Of a stretch of DNA of 64,000 bases, positions 50,241 to 60,527 are shown piece by piece. The stretch lies in NCBI GenBank assembly GCA_009746045.1, contig RPFO01000667.1:6801046-6865045 (forward strand), in the 5' to 3' direction. The translations under genes were made by a program, and so were the position numbers. This DNA comes from Mesostigma viride. Its lineage: Eukaryota > Streptophyta > Mesostigmatophyceae > Mesostigmatales > Mesostigmataceae. Position 1 is the stretch's first letter. Each line of letters opens with the position of its first letter. The notes under the pieces are model-generated. The model was given only the letters and a program-made list of their open reading frames with translations. It made no database searches and was not told the DNA's origin.

Positions 50241-50404
50241 ATGGGGGCAATCGATTATGGGATAGCTTAGGCATTACAGCACTTGAAATGATATTAGCGC
50301 ACAGCGTTATAGTAGGCTTCAATTAGCTCTGGCATGCACCTTGTGGCCGTTCAGCTTGTGTCTTAGCCGACGCCGGTCTTGAGCCCACCTCACCTTTGTA
50401 GCAT

Positions 50405-50977
50405 AAGCTACTATTAATTAATTAGGAACATAACTCCGTTGGGAGTATATGTAGCACATATCCCGGAGCAGCCTCCTGGTTTGTCTGTAATATGGAGGCA
50501 GATGGTGCGCAAGGATAGATGGCAAGTAGTGATGAAGGCGACCACCCCCAAGCCTGTGGGGGCTCCGCGTGTGACCAAGTATGGCATTCATAGCGATTCG
50601 GGCCGCGGTGCCCACACCCCTGTAACTAGGACCTAGATAGCTTATACCATCCATTCCATCCCATGTTCCCCTCCCACTGAGGACTTATGCTCACGTGACG
50701 CAGTCACGTGTCTATTAATTAATTAATTAATCCCGGAGAAGGGGCATTAATGGCTTTTAATACATTCTGGGCTACTTCCTGCAAGGGTGGGGATGTAAAC
50801 GACACTTGCTCTAGGTGCACCAAGGGCACCTGCACCGCCACGATCTCTCAGAGCTCAATGAAGGCCTGTCATGGGGTGGAAGATCATCATGGCTATACAA
50901 AGGCTAGGGCATGGCTTCTCGACAGAGAGTGACTCTCTGCATAGGCAGAGCTTGGCTAAATTCTCAATGCATCATCC
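50405..50977 (-). mobile_element. SINE-like element interrupted by a truncated LINE
   Basis: The left part, 50412-50468, matches the tail-proximal segment (AACATAACTCCGTTGGGAGT...). The right part, 50731-50977, continues the same repeat (GAGAAGGGGCAT...TGCATCATCCAT). The 262 bp between them are LINE 3' sequence, giving a clear nested insertion. Confidence 0.8.
50469..50730 (+). mobile_element. 5'-truncated LINE, 262 bp, with 8-bp target duplication
   Basis: It starts inside the RT C-terminal coding part (CAGCCTCCTGGTTTGTCTGT), includes the stop, the 3' UTR hairpin and the TTAATTAATTAATTAA tail. It is flanked by TCCCGGAG at 50461-50468 and 50731-50738. The split host sequence rejoins to match the other SINE-like copies, confirming the insertion borders. 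Confidence 0.92.
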
Positions 50978-51090
50978 ATATAAGCTATTAATTAATTAAT
51001 TAATAGACACGTGACTGCGTCACGTCACTCACGTGAGCATAAGTCCTCAGTGGGAGGGGAACATGGGATGGAATGGATGGTATAAGCTAT

Positions 51091-52125
51091 CTAGGTCCTA
51101 GTTACAGGGGTGTGGGCACCGCGGCCCGAATCGCTATGAATGCCATACTTGGTCACACGCGGAGCCCCCACAGGCTTGGGGGTGGTCTCCTTCATCACTA
51201 CTTGCCATCTATCCTTGCGCACCATCTGCCTCCATATTACAGACAAACCAGGAGGCTGCCCGGGGGTGAGCCCGTCACGTCTAGTGTAGCACATGTCCAT
51301 GCCGAGTCTATCACGAAAAGTCCACGGGTGGCGGCCCTGCCGCGCGCGGCCGGGGGCACGCCAGGTGAGGACATATCGCCCAGGCTGGGCGGGCTTGGTG
51401 CCAGCTAGTCTATCTGATGTATCTACCTGATCTGTGCGGGCCAGGTGCCCGGCTAGGCCCAGGCGCCTGTGCCTAATAATGTGGGAAACATAGGGCAAAT
51501 CAGCGTACAAATCCTCATTACTAATGTGCAAACCAAAGGGGATGTTAAGGGCCTTGCGCAGCATCTTGGTGACGGCGCCGTCGAGTCGTTGCTCCAGCTC
51601 CTGCGTCAGTGTCCACGTCTCGGCGCCGTAGGTCAGGATCGTCAGAATGACGACCTTGAAGAGGTCACGCTTGACGATCCGGGGTAGGGCGGGGTTGCTC
51701 CACCAGCGGCGGTGGTCATGGAGGTGCGCCCACGCCATGCCGATCCGTGTCGTCATGTCGTCCTCGCAGTCGGGAAGCCAACTGCCGAGCAGCTTGAAGC
51801 GGCCTGAAGGAGGGTAGTTGACCTCGGCATCGTCTAAGAGGCGGAGTGTGGGTGGGGGCCCTGCCATGCCGAGGGCCAGGGCCTCCGTTTTGGGGCTGAT
51901 TTCTAGACCAACCGCCCGAGCCTCGAGCGCCAGGCAGTCCAGCCAAAGTTGGGCAGACTCCGGCTTCTCGATGAGCGTGATGTCGTCGGCATAAATGAGG
52001 TCAGCTAGTAAATTCTGCTTGTTAGTCGGCCCCCCTTCCCCAAGCTCGTTCGTGATCGCTAGGCCAGGGGCACGGCCTGCAATGCTAGCAAAGCGAGCAC
52101 GTGCCTGGCGCATAACATAATCCAC
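51091..52125 (-). CDS. LINE ORF, RT C-terminal half (frameshifted from the first half)
   Basis: Continues the RT from VVDYVMRQAR, with YADDITLIEKPES (catalytic aspartates), a thumb and the C-terminal RRLGLAGHLART...RDRLGMDMC domain, ending TPVTRT. Its start is a frameshift artefact rather than an initiation site. Confidence 0.85.
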   Translation of the reverse strand: MDYVMRQARARFASIAGRAPGLAITNELGEGGPTNKQNLLADLIYADDITLIEKPESAQLWLDCLALEARAVGLEISPKTEALALGMAGPPPTLRLLDDAEVNYPPSGRFKLLGSWLPDCEDDMTTRIGMAWAHLHDHRRWWSNPALPRIVKRDLFKVVILTILTYGAETWTLTQELEQRLDGAVTKMLRKALNIPFGLHISNEDLYADLPYVSHIIRHRRLGLAGHLARTDQVDTSDRLAGTKPAQPGRYVLTWRAPGRARQGRHPWTFRDRLGMDMCYTRRDGLTPGQPPGLSVIWRQMVRKDRWQVVMKETTPKPVGAPRVTKYGIHSDSGRGAHTPVTRT

Positions 52126-54536
52126 TACAATAATAAACAGGTACGGCGACAGGACGCAACCCTGCCAGACGCCGGTCTGCAGTGGGCATGGGGGGTAATG
52201 CCGTGTTGAGTGCGCACCGAAGTGGTCGACCCCTCATACAGCGTGCGGATGACGGTAATCAGGGGAGTGGGGACGCGAGCGCGAGCAAGTACAGCCCATA
52301 GAGCGTCCCAGAGGACAGAATCAAAAGCCTTGATGAAGTCGACGAAGATCAGGATGGCGGGAAACTCACCAGGTTGCAGGAGAGCGATTTCCTCGAAGAG
52401 GCGACGCGCGACGAAGATGGCCATGACGGTGTTGCGCCCAGGACGGAAGCCCATTTGACTTTCCCCAAGGTGACAGTCGAGAGCAGAACGAAGGCGGTTG
52501 AGGATCATGCGCATGAACAACTTAAGTGCGGCGCTCTGGATGCAGACTCCTCTGTAGTTGGCGGGGTCGTCAGGGGAACCTTTGTTTTTGTACAGCATAA
52601 TACGGTAGCTGTGCTGCCACTCAGGAATCGGCGGCGCGTCGGCAAGCAGGATCCGGTTGCAGACGTCAAGCAGGAACCCCGTGAGCGCCGTCAGCTTAAT
52701 CACCGGGGCTGGGAGCTGGTCAGGTCCAACGGCGGCATAGAAGCGGAGTTGCTTGGCGGCGGTGCTCAGCTCGAGCTCGGTGAACGGCGGGAGCTCGTTG
52801 GGGTCGGCCAGGGGTTCCGTCAGGGCTGGGTACGTGTAGTCCTGCTCAGCGGCGGGCGGCGTGGGCGGCGCAGGGACGTCCGCCGGTGCTACTGCCAGGC
52901 GTGCGGCCGCCAGAGGGCCAAGCGGCGGAGGCGGCGGGGGGGCGCCGAGCAGCCGGGACTGGGAGGAATACCACTGGTCGAGCTGCTGCTGCGGTGAGCC
53001 AGAGAGCGTCCGCGGCGCCGGCTGCGCGCCGCCGGCGGGCCGTTGGGCGTGACGCAGGCGGGTCCAGGCGTACTTGCCGTGCTGGTCCTTGAGGTGGGCG
53101 AAGTACTCGCGGACATGAAGGTCCTCCTGCTCCTTGGTCGCCTGCCGGATGGCCGAGTGGTAATCGGCTTTGAGGCGGGCGTAGCGGGCGGGGTCGCTGT
53201 TGTCGCGCAGGGCTTGCCGGGCCTGGATGACGGCGGGGAGCCGGTGCAGGCTGGTGAAGCGGGGCGGGCGGCGGGGGGGCAGTAGGGCCCCGGCCGCGGG
53301 CAGCTTGTCAGCGAGGTGCCGAAGGGCCGATGCCGGGCCGGCAGCGAACAGCTGGGCGTGGCTGGCCGGGATGTCCAGCGCGTCGACGAACGCCTCTGCG
53401 GCGCGCTTGTGGGCGCGTTTTTCAGGGAAGTCCTCCAGAGCGTCGTCAGATTTCTCGAGCAACTGAAGTGTGCGCAAATCAGGTGGTGCCACGTGCTTAC
53501 GAAAGGGCGAGGGGAATCGCAGGCGGATGCGGGCGGTGACGATGCGATGATCGGAGCGCACCAGGGGGATCACATGCGAGCGAGCAGCTAGTACAGATCC
53601 TTGATGACGCTTGCGCATTACAACATAGTCAATGCAGCGTTCAGTGCCAGTTGGCGAGGTGTGTGTGACCAAAGCATCTGGACTATGTGGAAAGCGAGTG
53701 TTGGCAGTGACCAAATCGCATGTCGTAAGCAAATCAGCAAAAAGTTCAGTGTTGGCATTGGAGACCGTACCGTTGGGGGCGTGCTGACATCCGCCAGTAC
53801 CCGGTGGTAGCGTGGCGTTGGCGTCCAGCAGCAGAGCGAGGTAGTTGCGACCAGGGATGCCGTTCGCCAGGTTCTCCAGCGCTGCAAAGAAGTCCTTGCG
53901 GTCTTGTTCTGGGTGGCCGGAGTGGGGTGCGTAACCAACGCCCACCGTCAGGGCGTAGGTCGAGTGGCCCTCCATCGAATGAAAAGTGGCCACGAGGAGC
54001 CGAGCGTTGACCAGCTGGGGTTCGCCCATGTGGCGTACGGCGAGCGGGGAGCAGAGGAGACCGACGCCCCCGTTCCCGGTGCCGTCGCCGCCTCCGTAGT
54101 AGAACCGCCAGCCGTCGATGTCGTCAGCAACAAGGGCAGTTGATCCGCGGGCCGATGCAGTGCGCCTGTGTTCTTGGATTCCCAGGATGGGGATATTATT
54201 GTCGATGCAAAAACCAATAAGATTGGAGACTCGATGGCACTGACAGTCGTCACTGCGCAGGCAGTGACAGCGGTCAGCGTAGGGCTGGAGCGTGCGGGCG
54301 TTGAAGGTGGCGATGACGAAGGGCGCGCGTTGACCGAAAAGGGGGGTGCAGGCGGGGGTGGGGGCGGAGATGGAGCAGGGTGGTGATGGGGGTGGGGGTG
54401 GAGGTGGTGGGGTAGGGGGGGCGGGTTGGGGACTTATGCTTTCAATCACCGTTTCGATTCTTCCTGCCAACGCGTCGAGGCGACACCGACGGTTGGCTCG
54501 GGTGGCCAGGTAGAATGAGTCTGCGTCTGCACGCAT
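52125..54536 (-). CDS. LINE ORF, endonuclease and RT N-terminal half
   Basis: 803 codons. Residues ~1-70 are basic then Pro-rich. Residues ~70-330 are an exonuclease-endonuclease-phosphatase fold (ATFNARTL, GIQEHRR, LLLDANATLPP, DYVV, SDHRIV). Residues ~330-560 are a linker, and ~560-790 are RT fingers/palm (YRGVCIQSAALKLFMRM, MGFRPGRNT, FVDFIKAFDSV). The frame goes out of register after HGIT because of a one-base loss relative to the 44.4-kb copy, so the last ~20 residues are aberrant. Confidence 0.88.
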   Translation of the reverse strand: MRADADSFYLATRANRRCRLDALAGRIETVIESISPQPAPPTPPPPPPPPSPPCSISAPTPACTPLFGQRAPFVIATFNARTLQPYADRCHCLRSDDCQCHRVSNLIGFCIDNNIPILGIQEHRRTASARGSTALVADDIDGWRFYYGGGDGTGNGGVGLLCSPLAVRHMGEPQLVNARLLVATFHSMEGHSTYALTVGVGYAPHSGHPEQDRKDFFAALENLANGIPGRNYLALLLDANATLPPGTGGCQHAPNGTVSNANTELFADLLTTCDLVTANTRFPHSPDALVTHTSPTGTERCIDYVVMRKRHQGSVLAARSHVIPLVRSDHRIVTARIRLRFPSPFRKHVAPPDLRTLQLLEKSDDALEDFPEKRAHKRAAEAFVDALDIPASHAQLFAAGPASALRHLADKLPAAGALLPPRRPPRFTSLHRLPAVIQARQALRDNSDPARYARLKADYHSAIRQATKEQEDLHVREYFAHLKDQHGKYAWTRLRHAQRPAGGAQPAPRTLSGSPQQQLDQWYSSQSRLLGAPPPPPPLGPLAAARLAVAPADVPAPPTPPAAEQDYTYPALTEPLADPNELPPFTELELSTAAKQLRFYAAVGPDQLPAPVIKLTALTGFLLDVCNRILLADAPPIPEWQHSYRIMLYKNKGSPDDPANYRGVCIQSAALKLFMRMILNRLRSALDCHLGESQMGFRPGRNTVMAIFVARRLFEEIALLQPGEFPAILIFVDFIKAFDSVLWDALWAVLARARVPTPLITVIRTLYEGSTTSVRTQHGITPHAHCRPASGRVASCRRTCLLL

Positions 54537-54789
54537 AAGAAATGCGTGCAGTCTGAGGAGGTTCCGGAGGCGGCCGCGCGAGGCGACCCATATAAGCTAT
54601 GCGTCAGCCAACGTACTATGGTATTGCATGGTTGTATTGCACCCACAGTGTTGCGCCCGGGCACCATGCTGTGGAGAGAGCGCTCTGTGGCCTGCCCACG
54701 TGCGGCAGTGAGAGAAGCTAGGGCGCCCTCCCTCCTTCTCGTTGTGATATATAGCCCTGGTTGAAGGTTCCTTTACTCCGTATTGGCAC

Positions 54790-54835
54790 CCACGTGACGC
54801 AGTCGTGACCGTGCTTATTAATTAATTATTTAACC
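54790..54835. mobile_element. Degenerate LINE 3' tail fragment
   Basis: CCCACGTGACGCAGTCGTGA followed by TTATTAATTAATTATTTAA resembles the hairpin-plus-tail of the LINE. An older, highly truncated insertion is the simplest reading. Confidence 0.5.
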
Positions 54836-55705
54836 GCAGTGACGCCTCAAGCGGACAACGGCACTTGTGGCAGTGGGGGAGGCCCCACCGCCGGGAGAGA
54901 AAAAAGGTGGTGGCGTGCAGTTGGCTGCAGAGGCAGAACTTCTGGGACAGTAATTAGAAGGAAAAAAATTCACGAAAAATGATCATGGCTAGTACGTGAG
55001 CGTGGCAACATCAGGCCGTGGTGCGCACAGCGCTGCTACGGTTGTTCTAAAGGGACTTGGGTGATGTGGGGGCTGGAATATGCTGCTCAAGTTAGTTCAA
55101 TGGTTTATGATGTGAGTCATGGTAGGACCACGTAACGCTGTTACTTGCGATTCAACTGCTTCTTGTGAACTGCTACTTCCTTGCGAGCTGTTTCTTACTT
55201 AATTAATTAATTTACTTACTTAATTAATTTACTTACTTAATAAATTAATTAATTAGTTAACACGTAACAGCAAATTAATTAATGGTAGGACCAGCTGTGC
55301 TTGCTGTGGTTTCCATTTCAAATGTGAAAAGATTGCAGATTGATAAATCCTGTGACCTGCATAATAAGATACTCAATAGCGCTTGAAAAAGACATTATTT
55401 AGCACAGAGCCCCATGAATATGATTAGACCAACTGCATGCCATGAGGCATGCTGGTTTATAAGCAATCTGCAATCTTATGTGCGCACTGCTTTCAGAATC
55501 GCCAGGATCGGTCGCCTTATTTTGTATCTTGTAAACATCTGCTCATCACTGCACGGTATTTAAAATAGTAGCATGACATGTTTGACTGGACTTGCTTCGG
55601 TGTCATGCCATGAGCACAACAGCAGTGCTTTCCGGTGCATCAATGGCAAGCTGGCCAGCAACAGCCATACAATCACTTGCTCATTGTAAGACACCATGCA
55701 ACATT
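54836..55705. other. Non-coding stretch with TTAA-type low complexity
   Basis: Contains TTAATTAATTAATTTACTTA-type sequence at about 55198-55275. No exon was recognised before the OPR-RAP pseudogene end. Confidence 0.6.
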
Positions 55706-58165
55706 TTACGAAGATATGTTTCCTGCTCCTGCCGCGCGGCCCTTCAACCGCACCCAGTCATAGTAGGGAACCGATACCACCTTGAAGCCCCCCTTCTCGA
55801 GCAAGCGTTTTTTAAAGACAGTTTGTGCCGTAATGGCCCCGGAATCTTGGTAGAAATGGGACGGCCCATCCACCTCCACGGCCACCTTCCCATCCACCAG
55901 GATATCCACATACAAGAGGCCATGGAAGTAACAGACCTCGTTCTCGTGGTCAATGGCCATACCCCGCAGCACCTTGGAAACCTCCAGGTGGAGGTCAGAT
56001 GACGACGGCCCTGGCTGCTGCTTGCCTGACATGGCCGTGTCTCGCCACCTCTCGAGAAGAGCAGAGCAGTAGCGGTCACACGAATGATCACTGGCATCCA
56101 CGCATGCAGGCAAGGATGTACTGGCAGACTTGGTTGAGTTCCACCCGAAAGTCTTCACCTGTCTGCGGTGTAAGCTTGGTCCAGGTAACCAACAGCGCTC
56201 TAGCTGCGTCACTGTCAGGCCTTCCTGCCGCTGCCAGTGCCCACAGCATGTTTGCAGCATTCTGCCTCACGAGCCCTTCTGCCACCCACTCCGCGATACC
56301 TGCTTCTGCGGCCACATAGACACGCTCAAAACGGCCCTCGCCATTTTTTGCAGCAGGTTCACGAGCCATGGCAAACCCCCGAAGCGCCCGCCCCTCCACC
56401 CATGCCTCCACCGCAGAGTACAGTGCAGGGGTCCCCTTGCCCGCTGTGGAAAAAGCATGCACAAGGATAGAGACATCCTGCGGATTGAAGCTCTCCAGCC
56501 CCCTGCCAAGTACCTCTTCCTGCACTGCCGCAAATAGCCCAGCAGAAGCCTCCCTGCCTGCCTTGGCAAAAGCCCATGCCATATGTTCGAGATGTTTTGA
56601 GCGGTGAACTCTCGCAGGCCCCTGTTGCCCACCTCGACTTCCACGGCTGCAAACAGCCCCGGAGCCCCCACGCTTGCTGTTGCAAACGCCCACACCAGGT
56701 TTGCAAAGTCCTGTGGGTTGAACCCTTGCATGGAATCCCCTGCATGGCCAACAGCTCCTTCTCAACACTGGCTGCAAAAAGCTGCGAGGCTTCCTAGTTG
56801 CCTGCCGTCGCAAACGCCCACACCAGTTTTGCGATGTTTTGTGGGTTGAACCCTTGTAATCCCCTGGCCAACACCTCCTTCCTAACAGGCTGCTGAAAAA
56901 AAATGCGAGGCTAAAATCCTTTCTTGCCGTCACAAAAGCCCAATTAACCAGATTGGATAAATCCTGTGCCGGGTTGAACCCCCCCGTTTGCCTTCTCATC
57001 AACTCGTTCTGCACAGAAGCAAACAGGCCAGGTGCGTCCACCCCTGCTTTTGCAAATGCCCACATTACATTCGACAGCCCCTGCAGTGTAAAGTCCTCCA
57101 GACTCCTATGCACCAGCTTGGACTCCACCACGGCTGCATACATAAAGCTCCGGCAACGCCTTGCATGCCCGCAGTGGTGAATGCCCACGCGATGTTGGAA
57201 ATGTCTTGCGCGTTGAAGCTTCCGAAGCCTCTTTGCAGGAGCTGTACACCCATGGCATCAAAGATTGTGTCCCCGCGACCTGCTTTCGCAAACGCCCACA
57301 CGATGCCCGCGATCCCCCTTGAATCCATGCTGCTCAATCTCTGCATGGCCTCCCCCTCCATCCGGTCCAGGCCTTTGCTCGCGTCCCCCCCCAGCTTGGC
57401 CAGGTTGCGCGCCAGGGAGTCCAGATCGCGGTTGGTGAACGAGCCCGGGTCATCCTCCCACCGCGCCCACACCTGCTCAAGCAGCTGGGAGAACCTGGGG
57501 TCCCTGGCGATGTCGGAGTTCTTGGCAGGGTTTGCATCCCTGGCATCTTTCTTTGATTGGAGCTTTATTCTTATGAGCTCGCTCAGGGCAGCCAGCATGC
57601 CTGTGGTGCGAACGACATCATTCGCGCCGAACATCCTCCAGCCAGAGCAAGATACCCTCCGGCTCCATCCCTTTAAACACGGGTGCCCTGACAGTCTTGA
57701 ACGCCGGGCGTGGCGGCTTGGCCCTCCCTCGCATCGGGCTGGACCCAGCTGCTGGGCTGGGGGGCTGCTTGCCATCATCCAGCCGGGGTAGGCGTTGCGC
57801 ATGCTGCCTCGACTCCTGCGCTTTTGTGCCTTCGCCTCCCTGGGTACTCCTGTCTGGTTGTCTGGGTCCGTGGGCACTGCTGCTCTTGTTCCCGGGCTTG
57901 GAAGCATCCTTGCCCGACCGGTCGCGCAACCGGGCACTGGTGGGCAGGGTGCATGTGCCCTTGGCCGCTGAGAAAGAGGTGGGGGGCTTGAGGTGCTGCG
58001 CGTGTCGTGGCCAGGGGGAGAGGCGGGGGCTGGATGGCGGCGCTCCCAAGGGGGGCAGCCGGGTCGGGTGGTGGCGCGCACGCAGCCTGGACAAGGTGGC
58101 AAGCGGGTGCCGGGCATGTGGGGGGTGGAAGGCGGAGATAAGGTAAGTTTCCAAAGCAACGCCAT
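55706..58165 (-). pseudogene. OPR-RAP paralog with multiple frameshifts
   Basis: Homologous along its length to the gene at 60528-63533. The pieces are in different frames: Pro/Ser-rich N-part (ATG near 58165), MLAALSELIRIKLQSKKDAR, OPR-like repeats (DISNIAWAFTTAGM, GLSNVMWAFAKAGVDAPGLF, LSNLVNWAF, AWAFAKAGREAS, DVSILVHAFSTAGKG), AANMLWALAAAGRPDSDAA and a C-terminal RAP domain (VLRGMAIDHENEV, VDILVDGKVAVEVDGPSHF, VPYYDW). At least four frame changes separate them (near 57180, 56900-56700, 56560 and 56090). Its repeats are fewer and more diverged than those of its neighbour. Sequencing error could explain some shifts, but not all. Confidence 0.75.
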
Positions 58166-58621
58166 GCAGCCTGGGCATGGTGGCAACGCGGGTGGGAGTG
58201 GGGGGACGGCAGAGAGCAGGGGGGCATGCGAGCGGTGCCGTTTGAGAACATACAACCTGCACAAGGGATGATATCGCGGAGAGAAGATATCACTTGCATG
58301 AAGATATGATTGGTTTGAATCCAAAATATATCGAAACTGTCGTACAGTACCACCCCCGCTTGTGCCCATGCACCAACCCCCCTCTCATGGGTGATCTGGG
58401 CCCGGGGGAGATGGGCTGTACTTGATTGCTTGTGGCTCTGCATGTCAGCAGAGCCACAAGCAAGTCAGCCTATAGTCCCTGCCACCGACGCTACCATTGG
58501 CTGATGGAGGCATCAGTGGGGACAGCGCCAGGCTGACAGCATATCTTGTCAGTGCGGCCAATCCATAAGGAATAATCAGTAACAATCTGATGTAACCCCT
58601 TTTAAACAGGGTTCACATGAC

Positions 58622-58862
58622 ATGACGGCGAGTAGGATGTGATGTTCTCTATCCTCTGTCTGATGGTCCATAAGTGAGCAAGACGTGACATGACCACAAG
58701 TAGGATGTAATGTTCTCTATCCTCTGTCTGATGGCCCATGAGTGAGTAAGACGTGATATGACGGCAAGTAGGATGTGATGTTCTCTATCCTCTGTCTGAT
58801 GGTCCATGAGTGAGTAAGACGTGACATGACGGCAAGTAAGAAGTAAGAAGAAGGTGAGTAAG
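58622..58862. repeat. 68-bp minisatellite upstream of the OPR pseudogene (about 3.5 units)
   Basis: Unit: GACATGACGGCAAGTAGGAT, GTGATGTTCTCTATCCTCTG, TCTGATGGTCCATGAGTGAG, CAAGACGT. It is the same family as 63583-64000, in the same relative position about 0.4 kb upstream of the gene, so it belongs to the duplicated segment. Confidence 0.92.
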
Positions 58863-59124
58863 TAAGTACGTAAGTAAGTGCGTGATCATGCACTGAAGGC
58901 ATGCCGCGGAATACCCGATGAGGTACTTTTCTACGCGGATACTGCACCCGCGAAGGCAAGTGGCGCGACTCACTCGCCAAGGTCTGGAGTTGGAGATAGC
59001 AACTCTGCCACCGCTAGTGTCCAGCCCATCGACTTCATTAGAATTGATAGACTTGAGATTTAATTAGAATAGATAGACTAGATCGGTAGGAATGTGTGCT
59101 CCATCCGGCCATCTATCCATCTAT

Positions 59125-59235
59125 CCATCGGGCAGTGTACAGCCATACGCAATACGCAATCATACGGGGCCCATGGGTATGGTGTATAATACGCCATACG
59201 GGGTATAATACGCAAATCATACGGGGACTCTTGAA
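59125..59235. repeat. ATACGC-type short repeat cluster (left)
   Basis: Repeated CATACGCAATACGC, CATACGGGG and GTATAATACGCC motifs, similar to the cluster at 60275-60420 on the far side of a small ORF. Confidence 0.6.
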
Positions 59236-59662
59236 AATGCTGTTTTTTGCATGGTTCAGGGGGTTCTTCAACATTCTGACCAATCAGGCATGTTTTTTTT
59301 GTGTTCTTGCAACACCACTTGCCACATCATCACATAATATTGCCGTTGCCGTCGCTGCATGCCTACAAATACAAGCATTGTACATCTGTTGTTATTAATA
59401 ATGTCTGTAAATAGCACACGGTCAGTCGGCCAACTTGCCAAAAGTAATAAGACATTGTGCCAGAAACAGACATCTTGCCTACTCGTGGTAGGCCACCATG
59501 CAATATTGATCTACATGAAGCAAGAATCCATACGGGCGGCCAACAATGTGGCTAGCGTGCAGGATACCATGCATGCCAGCAACCGGACCCAGCTTCCCTA
59601 AACCATTAACACATATGGTACGGTGGCTGGCTAGCAGCAGCCTGCATGGCTAAATAAGGCAT

Positions 59663-59962
59663 TTATGTGCATCGCGAGTCACACCAAATACCCCGCAGCC
59701 TGCGACGTAATGCCTCCGGCGGCCTCTTGCACTCGCTCACTCTTGCCTCCTTCGCGTACGTAGCGCCCATGATATGGCGGGTGCTAGCCTTGCTCGGGTG
59801 GTAGAACCCGAGAATTTTGCATCCAAAAGTGTGCACGTCACTTAGCTTGTAGTTACCTGTCGGCTGCCCTTTCTTGTTGAGAGTCTGTTCTTTCACGATG
59901 TGTGTCCAGACAGTCTCGAATACGGCCTGCATCTCGTCGGCCCAGTCATCATCGTGTTCCAT
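59663..59962 (-). CDS. Hypothetical 99-residue ORF
   Basis: ATG start reading MEHDDDWADEMQAVFETVWT, then a Lys/Gly/Tyr segment (KKGQPTGNYKLSDVHTFGCK) and a basic C-terminus (RPPEALRRRLRG). Composition and length suggest real coding. The family is unknown. It lies between two ATACGC repeat clusters, so it may belong to a small mobile element; alternatively it is an exon of a larger gene. Confidence 0.4.
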   Translation of the reverse strand: MEHDDDWADEMQAVFETVWTHIVKEQTLNKKGQPTGNYKLSDVHTFGCKILGFYHPSKASTRHIMGATYAKEARVSECKRPPEALRRRLRGIWCDSRCT

Positions 59963-60274
59963 AGACCCACACCATCACCGTCGCTAGCCATGGTGCCTGG
60001 ATGTCAATTGTGCTACGATTAAATGTTAGGTGCCAGATGCGCGCCCTTGTTGGCAGACAACATAACTTCGTCACCTAATTTCCTCGTCCTTCGTCTCCTA
60101 GACCCTAGTCCGACACGCAGCAATCTGCAGCAATGCACGTACAGTCGTACATGCACGGCCAGCTTGGCACCTGCATGTCGTTTATTTGTCGCGGAGTTCC
60201 AGGTCGCCTAGATACAGTCTAGTTCCGGCTCCACGTGCCGTCCAAAATGATGCCAGAAGCTACTTCAAACGCGG

Positions 60275-60420
60275 TTCATACGCAAAAAATACGCAAAAAA
60301 TACGCAATACGCAAAAAATACGCAGTGCGTATTTTTTTCCCCATTTTCATACGGAAATCTTGCGTATGGCGTATAATACGCGCCATACGGCGTATTATAC
60401 GCCGTATGGCTGTTCACTGC
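60275..60420. repeat. ATACGC repeat cluster (right) with a hairpin
   Basis: Tandem ATACGCAAAAA units at about 60279-60325, then inverted repeats. 60382-60410 is a perfect hairpin: 13-bp arms GCCATACGGCGTA and TACGCCGTATGGC around TTA. Confidence 0.8.
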
Positions 60421-60527
60421 CATCGGGATTAATACTCTGTGACTCCCCAACGGCATGCACAAGTTAATTTAAGTAAATCAACTAATTAATCCATGCATGC
60501 CAACCTGGCCAGCAGCCTGCTGCATGC

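Larger units (their letters stand above)
50989..54587 (-). mobile_element. Full-length LINE (APE endonuclease + RT), 3.6 kb
   Basis: Flanked by the 13-bp target duplication CCATATAAGCTAT at 50976-50988 and 54588-54600. On the minus strand: about 51 nt 5' UTR, an ORF from 54536 with a Pro-rich N-part, endonuclease motifs (ATFNARTL, IQEHR, SDHR), RT motifs (FVDFIKAFDS, YADD), then a 3' UTR with hairpin and (TTAA)n tail. A single ORF with APE-type endonuclease and a tetranucleotide tail is reminiscent of RTE-type LINEs, but the clade needs a tree. One base is missing in a C-run near 52190-52195, splitting the frame. Confidence 0.92.

Noticed and set aside
52125-52130. Programmed ribosomal frameshift in the LINE
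   Set aside because: The other copy has a base that restores register at this site, so a simple deletion is the better explanation; kept only as a refutation test.
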